From contig DAOVKO010000003.1 of NCBI GenBank assembly GCA_030631725.1, positions 1 through 26,551 on the forward strand: a DNA stretch of 26,551 bases, read 5' to 3'. Shown one piece after another: positions 1-9,191 of the stretch (position 1 is the first letter of the stretch; every line of letters begins with the position of its first letter). This DNA is from Actinomycetes bacterium (GTDB lineage Bacteria > Planctomycetota > Phycisphaerae > JAACET01). Under the pieces are notes generated by a model. The model made no database searches and had not been told where the DNA came from. It saw only the letters and a list, made by a program, of their open reading frames with translations. The position numbers were made by a program, and so were the translations under genes.

Positions 1-1
1 A

Positions 2-3000
2 CCTGCCGAAAACCAATCTTGGGATATCCTGACGCCATCGGCTGTCCCGAACCGAATGAGCAAGGTGAGGGCGACCACCGGGCCGGGAGTATCTGCTATG
101 TATCGTCAGAAGGTCGGGGGTGAGCGGCCTCAGACGTTTATGTTCCAGACGCGAGATAGCGGCATTGGTCTCCTGCAAATCCTCAGTTTGAATCCGCAGG
201 ACGGTGCCTTATCAATCCGCTACAAGCTGCTACAGCACGGCGTACAAGCGGCGGCAGACAGCGTCACAACTGTACAGCAAGTAATGCTGAGTACCAAAAC
301 GCTAAAGCCACTTGCCGCCGGTATCGCCCAGGCCTTGGAAAACGACGATGCTCAGACAGCTCTGGTTTTGCTGAAGGGTGCGGAAGACGAACTGGAGAAG
401 CTTGAGAGCGCTATCGCAAACACGAAATGGCAGACGGTCCTCTCGGTTCCCATAAAGCTGTTTCGGAATCTCCGAGGACCACTTGAGGCCGGGAATGTGG
501 AACAAGCTAGAAAGATCTGGCAGGCTATCGATGCTATGGGTCCTGATCTGGAATCACGCATTGTCGAGGCAGCAAAGAAGGAGCAGGCTGCCCAGGCATC
601 TCGGAGAGTGGTTCTTCCAGACGTGGACGAGTCGGCCATGATGCTCGATTTGGCCTCTGGGCGTTTAGTGCTTATTCCCGAGGTGCATGAATCCAAACTT
701 CTTGCGGCCATTGAAGAGCTGGGCCGCGGGGACCTTGTCTACGATAACCTCGGAAAAGGGCCTGTGCTCACGTTCGTGCGGTCAGCTAAGCCAGACAAAA
801 AACTGCCTTCGCTTCCGGACGTCCCAGCTCCCTACGATATCGTGTCTGCTCCTTGGCCCTATAAGTTCAAGGTTACAACGCGGGAGGGAAGAACGTATGA
901 CGTGACTGTCTTGAAAGCTGATGAAAAGGGCTGCGAAATAGAATACAAGCCGATCGAGCCGCCAGTTCGCAAAGTCTTTATCCCGGACGCAGACACAAAG
1001 GACATTGGAGTAGTTTTGGATTTAGCTACTGGCCAAATGTTGAACGCCGGCCGCTCAGACCAGTTTGGGCAATTCAAGCAGCTCGGCAAGGGTGACCTGG
1101 CTTTTGACCGGGTTCTAATCTGCTTGCGAGGAGCAGAATCAATACAGCTTAGAGCCACGCGTACGAGCCCATTGACTCTGATGGAACAGCGAGATGATAT
1201 AAGAGTATACGACATTCCAGTCATACCGTGCCAGTTGCGTATCACCATCGCCGAAGGCAGGAAGTTCGACGTGACGGTCCTCTCGGCCGAGAATAATGGA
1301 ATCCACATCGAGTACAAAGAGACCTACGCCTCAACCGCCACGCAGCCGGGGAATGACCCTGCAAGACTCACTCCTGCTGCGGTTGCACGTGGGCGAGAGG
1401 AAACCGTACCCTCTGGCATCATCTATCGCGGAACGGTAACTGATGCAGCAGGACAACCTATAGGCAATGTTCAGGCACGCTGTGACCTCAACGACTATTA
1501 TCTGCCCACAGGATATAAAAGAGCTGTCGCTGAGACGAAAACTGATAAGTCGGGGAACTTCGAACTCGGTCCTCTTCCTAAGGCTGAAGACCGGCGACAA
1601 TCACCCACTTTCTTCTTCGAACACCCCGATTATGCCCTGGGATGGTTTACACCGTCATGGAAACGCGACATTGATCCACAGGATATTCGGATTACGCTTG
1701 TTCAGCCGAGAGTCGTTGGCGGCGTGATCAAAGACAGCAACGGCAAACCAGTTCGCAATGCCGTTGTTAAGGCTTCTATCCAGTACTTTGTAGGCGGTCA
1801 ATATGGCTATCTAAGTCTGACGGAACGTAACGGCCTGGCAGTGACTAGCGACGACAACGGTGCTTTTCTGTTTAGAAAGATCCCCGAAGGTGCCAGATTG
1901 CATCTGAGTGTTTATCACAAACAATATGTAACCTACCGTACCCAGGATAACTACCGGTCCGATAGACATCCAATCAAGTCCGGCACTGAAGACGTGCAGA
2001 TTACCCTCGAACCGGGCGGGATGATCGCCGGACAACTCGTCCTAAAGGGCAAGCCCTACAAGCAAGGCGACATAGCCATTGCCGCCCGAAATGAACTCAT
2101 GAAAGGCAGCTTGGCCGTTACGGACGAACAAGGCCGTTTTGTTCTAAGCGGCCTTCCAAGCGGCCGGTATGTCATTTGGGCAAAGTACCCATCATTGGCT
2201 GATACAGGCTTGGTCTGTATGCCCAAGACCGATGTTGATGTCCGCGCTGGGGTAAGTCCAACTCCTGCCAAGCTGATGCTTTCGCAGGAACAGATTGTCT
2301 CCGGTCAGATACGCAACGAGAAAACAAATGAGCCAGTGGCCGATATCAGGATTGGTGCAATACTTCCTGCACACAGATTTGTGACCGCCGATGCAGCGGT
2401 TACTGATTCTGAGGGTCGTTACCGGTTGCGACTTCCTCCCGGTAATTATGAGTTGCGAGTCAGCGGCTTACGATACAAGGAATACCAAAACTTCACAAGA
2501 TCCATTCATGTCTCAACCGACAGCCCGGGAGGCTCACTGGACATGACGATCACGCCCCTACCAATGGTGCAGGGCCGACTTACTGATAAGCAGGGACATC
2601 CCGTCCAGGGGACTGTCAATATTAGTTTCAAGAAGACAGCCACAACAGAAGACGGGACCTTTTCCTTTCCGGAAGCGATCTTGGCTCGCAGAGGAGAAAG
2701 CGTTGGATGGGCGTATGATCAAGATAGAAAACGGGGACAGCTGTTTATATGTACCAAGGAAAAACAGTGGGAAATCGTTGTTGAGCCATGTGCGAGTATC
2801 ACCGGGCGGTTGGTCGACGAAAATGGCAAGGCCCTGCCTGAAGCTACTGCTGGAATTCGTGTCTCTTTGCCGAGCGGCAGAGCAATATCCTTTGGAAGCC
2901 CGCCCTGGAAGGTCCAACGCCAACCCAACGGACGCTTCACTGCTAGTCAGATACCGCTCGGCCTACCAATATACCTAATGGCCGAGAAGCCTGGCTTTCA

Positions 3001-3793
3001 AACCAAGGTGGATTTAGCAGATCTTAGGACCGGGCAAGTGACGGACCTTGGCAATATTATCGTTCAGCCTGTGGGGGATTTTCATGCGGAGACCAAGTGG
3101 AATGGAACCATAACGGGACGCATCCTTGATGAAAACAATAAACCTGTTGTTGGTGCTCGAGTATATGCTACATTCCCGGGGATGAGACCAGAGGAAGAGA
3201 CCACGGATACGAAGGGTCGATATCAACTAACCGGTTTACCCACTAATCGTACTATCAGGGTTGGGGTTTCTTACCAGGGATACGGCCACAGTTCTTTCAA
3301 AGGTTTGGCAGGCAGCGGCGATTATGACCATCATATCACCCCGCTAGGTTACAAGTGGTATGGCAAACAAGCCCCGGCCCTCCAGGTCGAGAAATGGTTG
3401 AACTCAGAGCCGCTTACACTGGACCAATTACGTGGGAAAGTGGTGCTTCTGCAGCTGGCTGTACACATTGAACACTACCAGGGTCACGCAGTACTGCGGA
3501 TGTTTGAGAAATACAAAGACCGTGGTTTGGTCGTCATAGCTGTACACAGACCTAACGAACCTAGAAGAAGCTGGGTACGGAACGTGACAGAAGAGGAGAT
3601 TTCTGCTTACCTGAAGGAGCACAAATACACCTTCCCAGTCGCAATTGATCGGCCCGAAGGTGGTGGGGCAACCTATAGGGCATATGAGGAGACCACGCCC
3701 GCTATGTACCTTATTGACAAAAAAGGGATCCTCCGCTGCTCACCCGTCCATGGGAATCTTGATGAATGGATTTCGCGCTTGATTTTAGAATAG
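2..3793 (+). CDS. Giant carboxypeptidase-regulatory-like repeat protein with C-terminal cysteine-less thioredoxin fold (5' end outside window)
   Basis: The frame is open from the window edge, so the first in-window ATG at 56 is probably internal and the gene starts upstream. Residue numbers here count from that ATG. Residues about 25-60 hold a conserved-looking stretch (FMFQTRDSGIGLLQIL) that I associate with large planctomycete envelope proteins near ECF sigma factors. Residues about 183-300 and 306-421 form a duplicated module: PDxD, then LDLAxG, then LGxGDLxxD, ending in EGRxxDVTVL and IEYK. From about 453 to 1085 come seven carboxypeptidase-regulatory-like beta-sandwich units, each starting with a G-x-V/I/L-x-D-x-x-G-x-P type motif. 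The last 145 residues match a redoxin/AhpC-TSA fold (GKxAPAL, LRGKVVLL, TTPAMYLIDKKG), but the CXXC site is replaced by AVHIEHYQGH. The role is probably structural or sensory in the envelope rather than redox catalysis. The exact function is unknown. Confidence 0.8.
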   Translation, partial: PAENQSWDILTPSAVPNRMSKVRATTGPGVSAMYRQKVGGERPQTFMFQTRDSGIGLLQILSLNPQDGALSIRYKLLQHGVQAAADSVTTVQQVMLSTKTLKPLAAGIAQALENDDAQTALVLLKGAEDELEKLESAIANTKWQTVLSVPIKLFRNLRGPLEAGNVEQARKIWQAIDAMGPDLESRIVEAAKKEQAAQASRRVVLPDVDESAMMLDLASGRLVLIPEVHESKLLAAIEELGRGDLVYDNLGKGPVLTFVRSAKPDKKLPSLPDVPAPYDIVSAPWPYKFKVTTREGRTYDVTVLKADEKGCEIEYKPIEPPVRKVFIPDADTKDIGVVLDLATGQMLNAGRSDQFGQFKQLGKGDLAFDRVLICLRGAESIQLRATRTSPLTLMEQRDDIRVYDIPVIPCQLRITIAEGRKFDVTVLSAENNGIHIEYKETYASTATQPGNDPARLTPAAVARGREETVPSGIIYRGTVTDAAGQPIGNVQARCDLNDYYLPTGYKRAVAETKTDKSGNFELGPLPKAEDRRQSPTFFFEHPDYALGWFTPSWKRDIDPQDIRITLVQPRVVGGVIKDSNGKPVRNAVVKASIQYFVGGQYGYLSLTERNGLAVTSDDNGAFLFRKIPEGARLHLSVYHKQYVTYRTQDNYRSDRHPIKSGTEDVQITLEPGGMIAGQLVLKGKPYKQGDIAIAARNELMKGSLAVTDEQGRFVLSGLPSGRYVIWAKYPSLADTGLVCMPKTDVDVRAGVSPTPAKLMLSQEQIVSGQIRNEKTNEPVADIRIGAILPAHRFVTADAAVTDSEGRYRLRLPPGNYELRVSGLRYKEYQNFTRSIHVSTDSPGGSLDMTITPLPMVQGRLTDKQGHPVQGTVNISFKKTATTEDGTFSFPEAILARRGESVGWAYDQDRKRGQLFICTKEKQWEIVVEPCASITGRLVDENGKALPEATAGIRVSLPSGRAISFGSPPWKVQRQPNGRFTASQIPLGLPIYLMAEKPGFQTKVDLADLRTGQVTDLGNIIVQPVGDFHAETKWNGTITGRILDENNKPVVGARVYATFPGMRPEEETTDTKGRYQLTGLPTNRTIRVGVSYQGYGHSSFKGLAGSGDYDHHITPLGYKWYGKQAPALQVEKWLNSEPLTLDQLRGKVVLLQLAVHIEHYQGHAVLRMFEKYKDRGLVVIAVHRPNEPRRSWVRNVTEEEISAYLKEHKYTFPVAIDRPEGGGATYRAYEETTPAMYLIDKKGILRCSPVHGNLDEWISRLILE

Positions 3794-3903
3794 AAAGACA
3801 ACGAACAATAGCCAACCTATCAATACAAGAGGCTGTAATCAACCAGTCAAGCAATGGCTCCCCCCGAAGTAGCAGCAATACCCCAACCACAAGGTAAAAC
3901 ATC

Positions 3904-4479
3904 GTGCTGAACGCAACTGAATTAATGGTAAATGACAACGTTAGTAATGTCTTGGCATCCCGGTTTACATGGGCCGACACGTCTGCCTTTGACGATCTAG
4001 CCTCGCATTACAGCCATATCACAAACATGGTATCCTCCCGGCTTGACTGGTCGGACGAGGCCGACGACGTGGTGCAGGAAGTATTCCTGTCAGCTCTGAA
4101 GAATCTGAAAGGATTTCGCGGCGAGAGCCGTCTTTCGGGCTGGCTGATGCAGATTGCTATCAACAAGTGTCGCAGCCACTGGCGAAAGCTTAGTGCGCAG
4201 CGAAAGGTACTGGCGGGCGCGGCCGGGGTGGTGAAGTGGAAGAGTCCGCCGAGGCCCGAAACCGTGGCGATGGAGCGCGAAACGTTTCGCCGCGTTCGTC
4301 AGGCCGTGCAAGCTCTGCCGCGGCACTACCGTGAGGTGGTGGTTCTGTGGTATTTCGACCAAATTCCCACGGCCGATGTAGCCGCAGTGCTCACCATTTC
4401 ACCTGCAATTGTGCGACTCCGCCTGCATCGAGCCCGTAAACAGCTGAGAGAGTTGCTGGCCGACCTTGTTGTGGCATAG
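3904..4479 (+). CDS. ECF-type RNA polymerase sigma factor (sigma-70 family)
   Basis: This 191-residue protein directs RNA polymerase to a specific promoter set. Region 2 lies at about residues 28-95, with the typical DDVVQEVFLSALKNLKGFRGES and LSGWLMQIAINKCR segments. Region 4 (about 132-185) reads ALPRHYREVVVLWYFD, followed by a helix-turn-helix ending in RLRLHRARKQLREL. The start shown is GTG; an ATG at 3925 is an alternative that would remove seven residues. It follows the giant repeat protein by 110 bp on the same strand. No anti-sigma factor (zinc-finger or transmembrane) follows it. Its regulator may be the upstream giant protein, a gene upstream of the window, or absent, which is inference. 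The family assignment is firm; the regulon is unknown. Confidence 0.93.
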   Translation: MLNATELMVNDNVSNVLASRFTWADTSAFDDLASHYSHITNMVSSRLDWSDEADDVVQEVFLSALKNLKGFRGESRLSGWLMQIAINKCRSHWRKLSAQRKVLAGAAGVVKWKSPPRPETVAMERETFRRVRQAVQALPRHYREVVVLWYFDQIPTADVAAVLTISPAIVRLRLHRARKQLRELLADLVVA

Positions 4480-4512
4480 TGGACACCAGCTACCGGCAAA
4501 ATCTGTCGGTCT

Positions 4513-4544
4513 GGCAGAGTCTGCCGGGGCTGCATTTTACAGCC
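4513..4544 (+). terminator. Tandem hairpins downstream of the sigma factor gene
   Basis: Two short perfect inverted repeats lie 34 bp after the sigma factor stop: GGCAG-AGT-CTGCC at 4513-4525 and GGCTG-CATTTTA-CAGCC at 4528-4544. No strong T-run follows, so intrinsic termination is only a possibility. They may instead be a processing or attenuation structure between the sigma gene and the MoxR cluster. Confidence 0.3.
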
Positions 4545-4740
4545 ATTCTTGGAAGGCGATTCAATGTGTTAGTGGCTTGTTCGTGTTTTTATCTTGACAA
4601 AAAGTTTAAATTGGACGAGACTTTTCTGCCTGTGAAGCGTCTTATATGTAAGAGACCTTTTAGCCTATACAGTTGCGTGCAGGCGAACAAGCCCTGATGT
4701 GGGATTACGGTCTGAAAAGCCGGATTTATCCACCAACCAA

Positions 4741-4746
4741 AGGGGA
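4741..4746 (+). promoter_or_regulatory. Shine-Dalgarno that decides the moxR start
   Basis: AGGGGA sits 6 bp before the GTG at 4753. The longer reading frame from a GTG at 4699 has no comparable site and adds 18 residues not expected at the N terminus of MoxR proteins. The 4753 start is therefore preferred. Confidence 0.6.
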
Positions 4747-4752
4747 TTTTCA

Positions 4753-5799
4753 GTGTCCCAAATAGAAATACCACCGATCCAAAGCGATGAGATTGAAGCC
4801 GTCAAAATCTTCCAGAAAGAATATTCGCGGATAACCGAGCAACTTGCCGGCGTGATAGTCGGACTCGACAACGTGATCGAACAGGTGCTTGTCTGCATGC
4901 TGTGCCGCGGCCACTGCATTCTGGAAGGAGTGCCCGGCTTGGCTAAGACCCTGTTAATCTCGAGCGTGGCCTCAATGCTGGGACTGCAATTTCGCCGGAT
5001 ACAATTCACCCCTGATTTGATGCCGGCAGATATTACCGGGACTGACATTCTTGAAGAAGACCATACCACGGGCAAAAGAGTATTTCGCTTTGTGCCTGGG
5101 CCCTTGTTTGCCAACGTTATCCTTGCCGATGAAATTAATCGCACTCCTCCCAAAACTCAAAGTGCGCTGCTGGAAGCCATGCAGGAGCGTCAGCTAACCG
5201 TCGGAGGACAGACCTACCCCTTGCCGCGTCCCTTTTTTGTTCTGGCGACACAGAATCCTATTGAGCAGGAAGGCACGTATCCTCTGCCCGAGGCCCAGTT
5301 GGATCGGTTCATGATGAAGATCAAGGTAGATTATCCCACCGAAGCAGACGAGGTCGACATTGTCAAGCGTGAGACCACCGACTACGCCTTTAAAGTCGAG
5401 AAGATAATAACGGGTGAAACGATAGAACAGATGCAATCGCTGATTCGTAAGGTCCCAGTGGCGGACCATGTTTATACCTTTGCGGTTCGCCTGGCTCGCA
5501 TGACTCGCCCGGGACAGGGTTATAACCCAGAGCTTGTCAACGAACTGGTGAATTGGGGGGCAGGCCCGCGTGCAAGCATTAGTCTGCTAATGGCAGCCAA
5601 GGCCAGAGCGATTCTCAAGGGGCATTATCACGCGACCACGAGTGATTTGGCGGAGGTCGCCTTGCCGGTGCTTCGCCATAGAATAATTCCCAGCTTTCGT
5701 GCCGAGGCTAGCGGCCAAACGACTGACGACATCATCCGGCGCTTGTTCAAATCTATTAAGTCTCCGCCCAGCAAGACAGCGCTGAGTCGGAACGAATAG
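4753..5799 (+). CDS. MoxR-family AAA+ ATPase
   Basis: This 348-residue cytoplasmic ATPase remodels or activates VWA-domain partners, by analogy with characterised MoxR/RavA proteins. Walker A is GVPGLAKT at residues 59-66. Walker B is VILADEIN around 122-129. It is followed by RTPPKTQSALLEAMQE and the sensor region ATQNPIEQEGTYPLPEAQLDRF, a MoxR signature. The C-terminal lid (GAGPRASISLLMAAKARA) is also typical. Length is normal for the family. The start is GTG with AGGGGA 6 bp upstream; an in-frame GTG at 4699 is the alternative. It is the first gene of a co-directional run of VWA and membrane proteins, which fits the usual MoxR-DUF58-BatA order. Family assignment is secure. The substrate is inferred from neighbours. 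Confidence 0.95.
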   Translation: MSQIEIPPIQSDEIEAVKIFQKEYSRITEQLAGVIVGLDNVIEQVLVCMLCRGHCILEGVPGLAKTLLISSVASMLGLQFRRIQFTPDLMPADITGTDILEEDHTTGKRVFRFVPGPLFANVILADEINRTPPKTQSALLEAMQERQLTVGGQTYPLPRPFFVLATQNPIEQEGTYPLPEAQLDRFMMKIKVDYPTEADEVDIVKRETTDYAFKVEKIITGETIEQMQSLIRKVPVADHVYTFAVRLARMTRPGQGYNPELVNELVNWGAGPRASISLLMAAKARAILKGHYHATTSDLAEVALPVLRHRIIPSFRAEASGQTTDDIIRRLFKSIKSPPSKTALSRNE

Positions 5800-5923
5800 A
5801 TTGGGTTGGTTCTCGGATATAGTTGGCCGTTGGACGATCGGTCGCTTGAATGAACATGAAGTAGCAGGGTTGGATCTATGAGAACTAGGTGCTCAGAATG
5901 ACTGGGCCAATCGGGGGCAGCGA

Positions 5924-6880
5924 ATGCCACAGGTTTCAGGACATACAGAACATACAGATTTGCTGGACCTTGGGGCGATGGAGCGGATCGACCGCTTGGA
6001 GATGGTGGCTACGCGGATAGTCGATGGCTTCCTCTCCGGCAGGCATAGCTCTTATAGAAAAGGCGGCTGTGTCGAGTTCGCCGAGCACCGCCCGTACAGT
6101 CCCGGTGATGAAATCCGCCTTATCGACTGGCGAGTATTTGCCCGCAGCGACAGGCATTACATTAAGCAATTCGAAGAAGAGACCAACCTCCAAGCTCTGC
6201 TGCTGGTCGATGCCAGTGGATCAATGGAATTCGGCCACTCTACGGTCAGCAAACTTCGCTATGCCCAGGTAGCCTGCGCCTGTCTGAGCAAACTCATGCT
6301 CGGCCAGGCAGACGCAGTGGGAGTTGCAGTAGTCGACAGCATAATCCGCAGCTTCACACCGGCTCGTTCCAATCCGTCGCATTTTGGCGCCCTGCTGGAG
6401 GGATTGAGCAAGGCCAATGGAGGCGGAGAGACCTCTCTGGCAGAGATCCTCCAGCAAGTGACAACGCTCATCAAGCGCCGGGGATTGATCATCATATTCT
6501 CCGATTGCTTCGATAATCTCGAGGCCCTGCTCAATGCCCTGAGTTGCCTGCGTGCCAGAGGGCACGACCTGCTGCTATTTCACATTATGGCTCCTGAGGA
6601 ATTGTCTTTTCCTTTTGTAAAATGGTCCCGATTCGAGTGTCTCGAAGTGCAAGGTCGAAGGGTCGATCTGGACCCCAGAGTGATTCGCAAGAGATACATC
6701 CAGCAGGTGGAAGAATTCTTGGCCGAGTTGAAAGAAGGTTGTGGCCGAATTCGCTGTGATTATGCCCCAATCAGTACCGATCAGCCCATTGGCGACATGC
6801 TGGCCAGATATCTGTCCAGACGAATGCGGCGAACCAAGGTAATCCACAGAGCCAACCCCACCTTTAGTATTAGAAAGTAG
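5924..6880 (+). CDS. DUF58 domain-containing protein (VWA-like)
   Basis: This 318-residue protein has the DUF58 core: GxxxSYRKGGCVEFAEHRPYSPGDEIRLIDW at about 40-72, then ARSDRHYIKQFEEE. A VWA-like fold follows, with an intact MIDAS motif DASGS at residues 96-100. No transmembrane segment is evident, so it is probably cytoplasmic. The ATG is preceded by a G-rich stretch (GGGGG, about 8 bp upstream). It lies 124 bp after moxR and 8 bp before the BatA-type gene. DUF58 proteins are almost always encoded next to MoxR ATPases and are thought to be their partners. The metal-ion site suggests divalent-cation-dependent protein binding. The biochemical activity is unknown. Confidence 0.93.
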   Translation: MPQVSGHTEHTDLLDLGAMERIDRLEMVATRIVDGFLSGRHSSYRKGGCVEFAEHRPYSPGDEIRLIDWRVFARSDRHYIKQFEEETNLQALLLVDASGSMEFGHSTVSKLRYAQVACACLSKLMLGQADAVGVAVVDSIIRSFTPARSNPSHFGALLEGLSKANGGGETSLAEILQQVTTLIKRRGLIIIFSDCFDNLEALLNALSCLRARGHDLLLFHIMAPEELSFPFVKWSRFECLEVQGRRVDLDPRVIRKRYIQQVEEFLAELKEGCGRIRCDYAPISTDQPIGDMLARYLSRRMRRTKVIHRANPTFSIRK

Positions 6881-6888
6881 CAAAAAAA

Positions 6889-9135
6889 GTGAGCTTTCTC
6901 AGTGCCATGTTCCTTTGGGGGCTCCCATTAATAACAATTCCGGTGGTCATTCATCTGTTCCACCGCCGCAGACAACACTCCATTGGCTGGGGGGCGATGC
7001 AGTTCTTGATGGAAGCTGCATCCCTGCGCCGGAGATTCTGGCAATTGAGCAGCATATTGCTCATGCTGCTGCGAATTGTGGCGATTATGCTGTTTATATT
7101 TGCCCTGGCCAGGCCGTTGCTCAAAGCTAACTGGCTGGGCGGGGCAGGTCCACGCGACGTGATCCTGGTGTTTGACACGTCAATGTCCACCTCATGCGCC
7201 CAGGGACAGGAAACCAGATTCGATGAACTGCTGACCCAGGCTGAAAAACTGATAGGTCAGCTCAACGACTCCGACATGCTCCGCGTACTGTTGGCCTCGT
7301 CTGCACCGCAGTGGCTGACGCCGGCGGCAACTTCGATGGACGGCGATTCGAAACGCCAAATAATCGAACAACTACGTCGCCTCAAGCCCTCTCTGGGAAG
7401 CGCAGAGATGGTCCGATGTCTCTGGCAAGCCGCCGATGCTGACAGTGCAAACGAACGAGCCACTCGTGTAATCGCGGTCTTGACGGATGGGCAGTCCTAC
7501 GGTTGGCAGGCAGAGTCCCAGCAGGCTTGGGAGGCCTTTCACGACAATCTCGACGCCCTTGCAATGTCCGCCGTTGTCGAGGTTAAGCTTCTCGACGGAT
7601 TGGACCGGGATTTGACCAATCTGTCCGTGGAGTCGGTAAGTGCCTCACGATCTTTTGTTGCTTTGGCCGAGCCCATTGTTCTCACTGTCTACATAGCCAA
7701 TCGGGGGGACGTTGCCACTGCCCCAACCTTGGTCTCGTGGTTTGACGGCGAGGATCCAATAGGCGTTACAAGTCTCTCGGCCCTTGAGCCCGGTCAAACT
7801 ACGACCGCAAGTATTGAGTATGCTTTCGAGACACCCGGTATTCACGAGGCAATCTGCAAGTTGGATCGTCCGGACGATCTGTCAATGGATAACACCGGCT
7901 CTCTGATCGTCCAGGTAGTCGAGACTATACCCATCCTGGTCGTGGATGGCCGCAGTGAGTCCCGCCGCATGGGCAGAGAGACTGGTTTTCTGTTGGCGGC
8001 GCTGGGCTTGGCCGGAACGGATGATCAGTTCGCATGGAAAGCGGCCTTTGCTCCAATTGTAGTCAATGCCTCTGAACCTTCCTGGACAGATCAACTTGAC
8101 GAAGTGGACTGCGTGCTGCTCACCAATGTTTCTTCCTTGGCGCCAGAGGCAATGGAGCAACTGTCCAGTTTCGTTGTCCGAGGCGGAGGGCTTTGGATCG
8201 TGCTCGGCGACCAGCTTGACCAGACTTGGTTCAATGAGGCACTGTATTTGCAAGGAAATGGTCTGGCCCCGCTTGCTTTGGACAGCCCGGCAGGTCAGGC
8301 AGATGACTTCGAAAAGGCTGTGCTAATCCATCCGCCCACAGAGCAACACCCAGCCATCAAACTGCTGGCTGATACTGAACGACTGGATATCGACAAGGCC
8401 AGGATTTATCGCCGCCATCGCTTTGTTCGATCGGATGATGGCAGCGTGGCGGTTCTACTTCGGACCGTCGATGGTGAGCCGCTGGTGGTCGAGAATAATC
8501 TGGGGCGGGGCCGAGTGATCGTCCAAGCGATTCCCCTGAGTATAGAATGGAGCAATCTTCCGCTCTGCCAGTCATTCGTTGTTATGGTGAACGAATATCT
8601 TTCCTACCTGGTCGAACCCACCAGATCGCGATGGAACCTGAATCCCGCTGAGCCGCTGAAGGTATCTCTGCCTTTGGATTATCCCTCGCAGCTAGCCGAG
8701 GTGCGCACACCAAGTGGCGACTCGACGGAGATTTTGCCGGTCGTTGGAGAGCATAGCTGTACCTGGCGTTATTACAGAACGTTCTGGCCTGGCCGATACA
8801 CCCTGACTCTCAAATCCGATGATAAGGCGCAGCGGCAAGTTCCTTTTCAAGTTTGCCGCGACACAGAGGAGTCTGATCTGACAAGCCTGACCGAAGAGCA
8901 GATCGACACGCTGGCAAAAGTCGGCGGGCTGAAGTTCGTCTTGGCCCCCCTTGCTGAGGTCCACGGCGACGTTTCCTTGGCCTCCACCGAGCCATTGTGG
9001 CCTTGGCTGTTGGTCACCCTGTTGATGATAATGCTCCTGGAACTGCTTCTTTCGGGACAGATCAGCAGGCGAGGCCTAAAGGCAGGACCGCCTGTCCAAA
9101 TGGATGCAGCGGCAGCAAGCGAATGGCCGAATTGA
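6889..9135 (+). CDS. BatA/VWA domain membrane protein
   Basis: This 748-residue protein starts with a BatA-type N terminus (FLWGLPLITIPVVIHLFHRRR, then a second membrane segment near 55-75). A VWA domain follows with MIDAS DTSMS at 96-100 and the TDG loop at 199-201, which is normal spacing. A CARDB-like beta domain lies around 250-335. Next is a glutamine-amidotransferase-like region from about 343 (IPILVVDG, VDCVLLTNV, FVVRGGGLWIVLG). A C-terminal transmembrane helix occupies about 702-722. The GTG start lies 8 bp after the DUF58 stop with no good Shine-Dalgarno, so translational coupling is likely. It probably displays the VWA on one face of the membrane as a MoxR/DUF58 partner. The amidotransferase-like part shows no obvious catalytic cysteine and is probably structural. 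Confidence 0.88.
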   Translation: MSFLSAMFLWGLPLITIPVVIHLFHRRRQHSIGWGAMQFLMEAASLRRRFWQLSSILLMLLRIVAIMLFIFALARPLLKANWLGGAGPRDVILVFDTSMSTSCAQGQETRFDELLTQAEKLIGQLNDSDMLRVLLASSAPQWLTPAATSMDGDSKRQIIEQLRRLKPSLGSAEMVRCLWQAADADSANERATRVIAVLTDGQSYGWQAESQQAWEAFHDNLDALAMSAVVEVKLLDGLDRDLTNLSVESVSASRSFVALAEPIVLTVYIANRGDVATAPTLVSWFDGEDPIGVTSLSALEPGQTTTASIEYAFETPGIHEAICKLDRPDDLSMDNTGSLIVQVVETIPILVVDGRSESRRMGRETGFLLAALGLAGTDDQFAWKAAFAPIVVNASEPSWTDQLDEVDCVLLTNVSSLAPEAMEQLSSFVVRGGGLWIVLGDQLDQTWFNEALYLQGNGLAPLALDSPAGQADDFEKAVLIHPPTEQHPAIKLLADTERLDIDKARIYRRHRFVRSDDGSVAVLLRTVDGEPLVVENNLGRGRVIVQAIPLSIEWSNLPLCQSFVVMVNEYLSYLVEPTRSRWNLNPAEPLKVSLPLDYPSQLAEVRTPSGDSTEILPVVGEHSCTWRYYRTFWPGRYTLTLKSDDKAQRQVPFQVCRDTEESDLTSLTEEQIDTLAKVGGLKFVLAPLAEVHGDVSLASTEPLWPWLLVTLLMIMLLELLLSGQISRRGLKAGPPVQMDAAAASEWPN

Positions 9136-9191
9136 ATGACGCAAGGCGGGCCGGAGTTGTTGTGTTCACTGGAATGACTGAGCGATAGATT

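Larger units (their letters stand above)
4480..4752 (+). other. Intergenic leader of the MoxR cluster
   Basis: These 273 bases between the sigma factor and moxR contain no convincing gene. They hold the tandem hairpins at 4513-4544 and an AT-rich stretch with a perfect TTGACA at 4594-4599. The hexamer 17 bp further on (GAGACT) is a poor -10, so a housekeeping promoter is only weakly supported. The promoter of the downstream cluster most likely lies somewhere in this gap, because it is the largest gap before a long co-directional run. Confidence 0.4.

Noticed and set aside
4594..4622. Sigma-70 promoter with TTGACA at 4594
   Set aside because: The -35 is perfect, but the hexamer at 17-bp spacing (GAGACT) is a poor -10 and nearby alternatives are no better.
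4479..4697. 72-codon frame between the sigma factor and moxR
   Set aside because: GTG start overlapping the sigma factor stop region, no ribosome binding site, and a composition unlike the neighbouring proteins. The region holds hairpins and AT-rich leader sequence instead.
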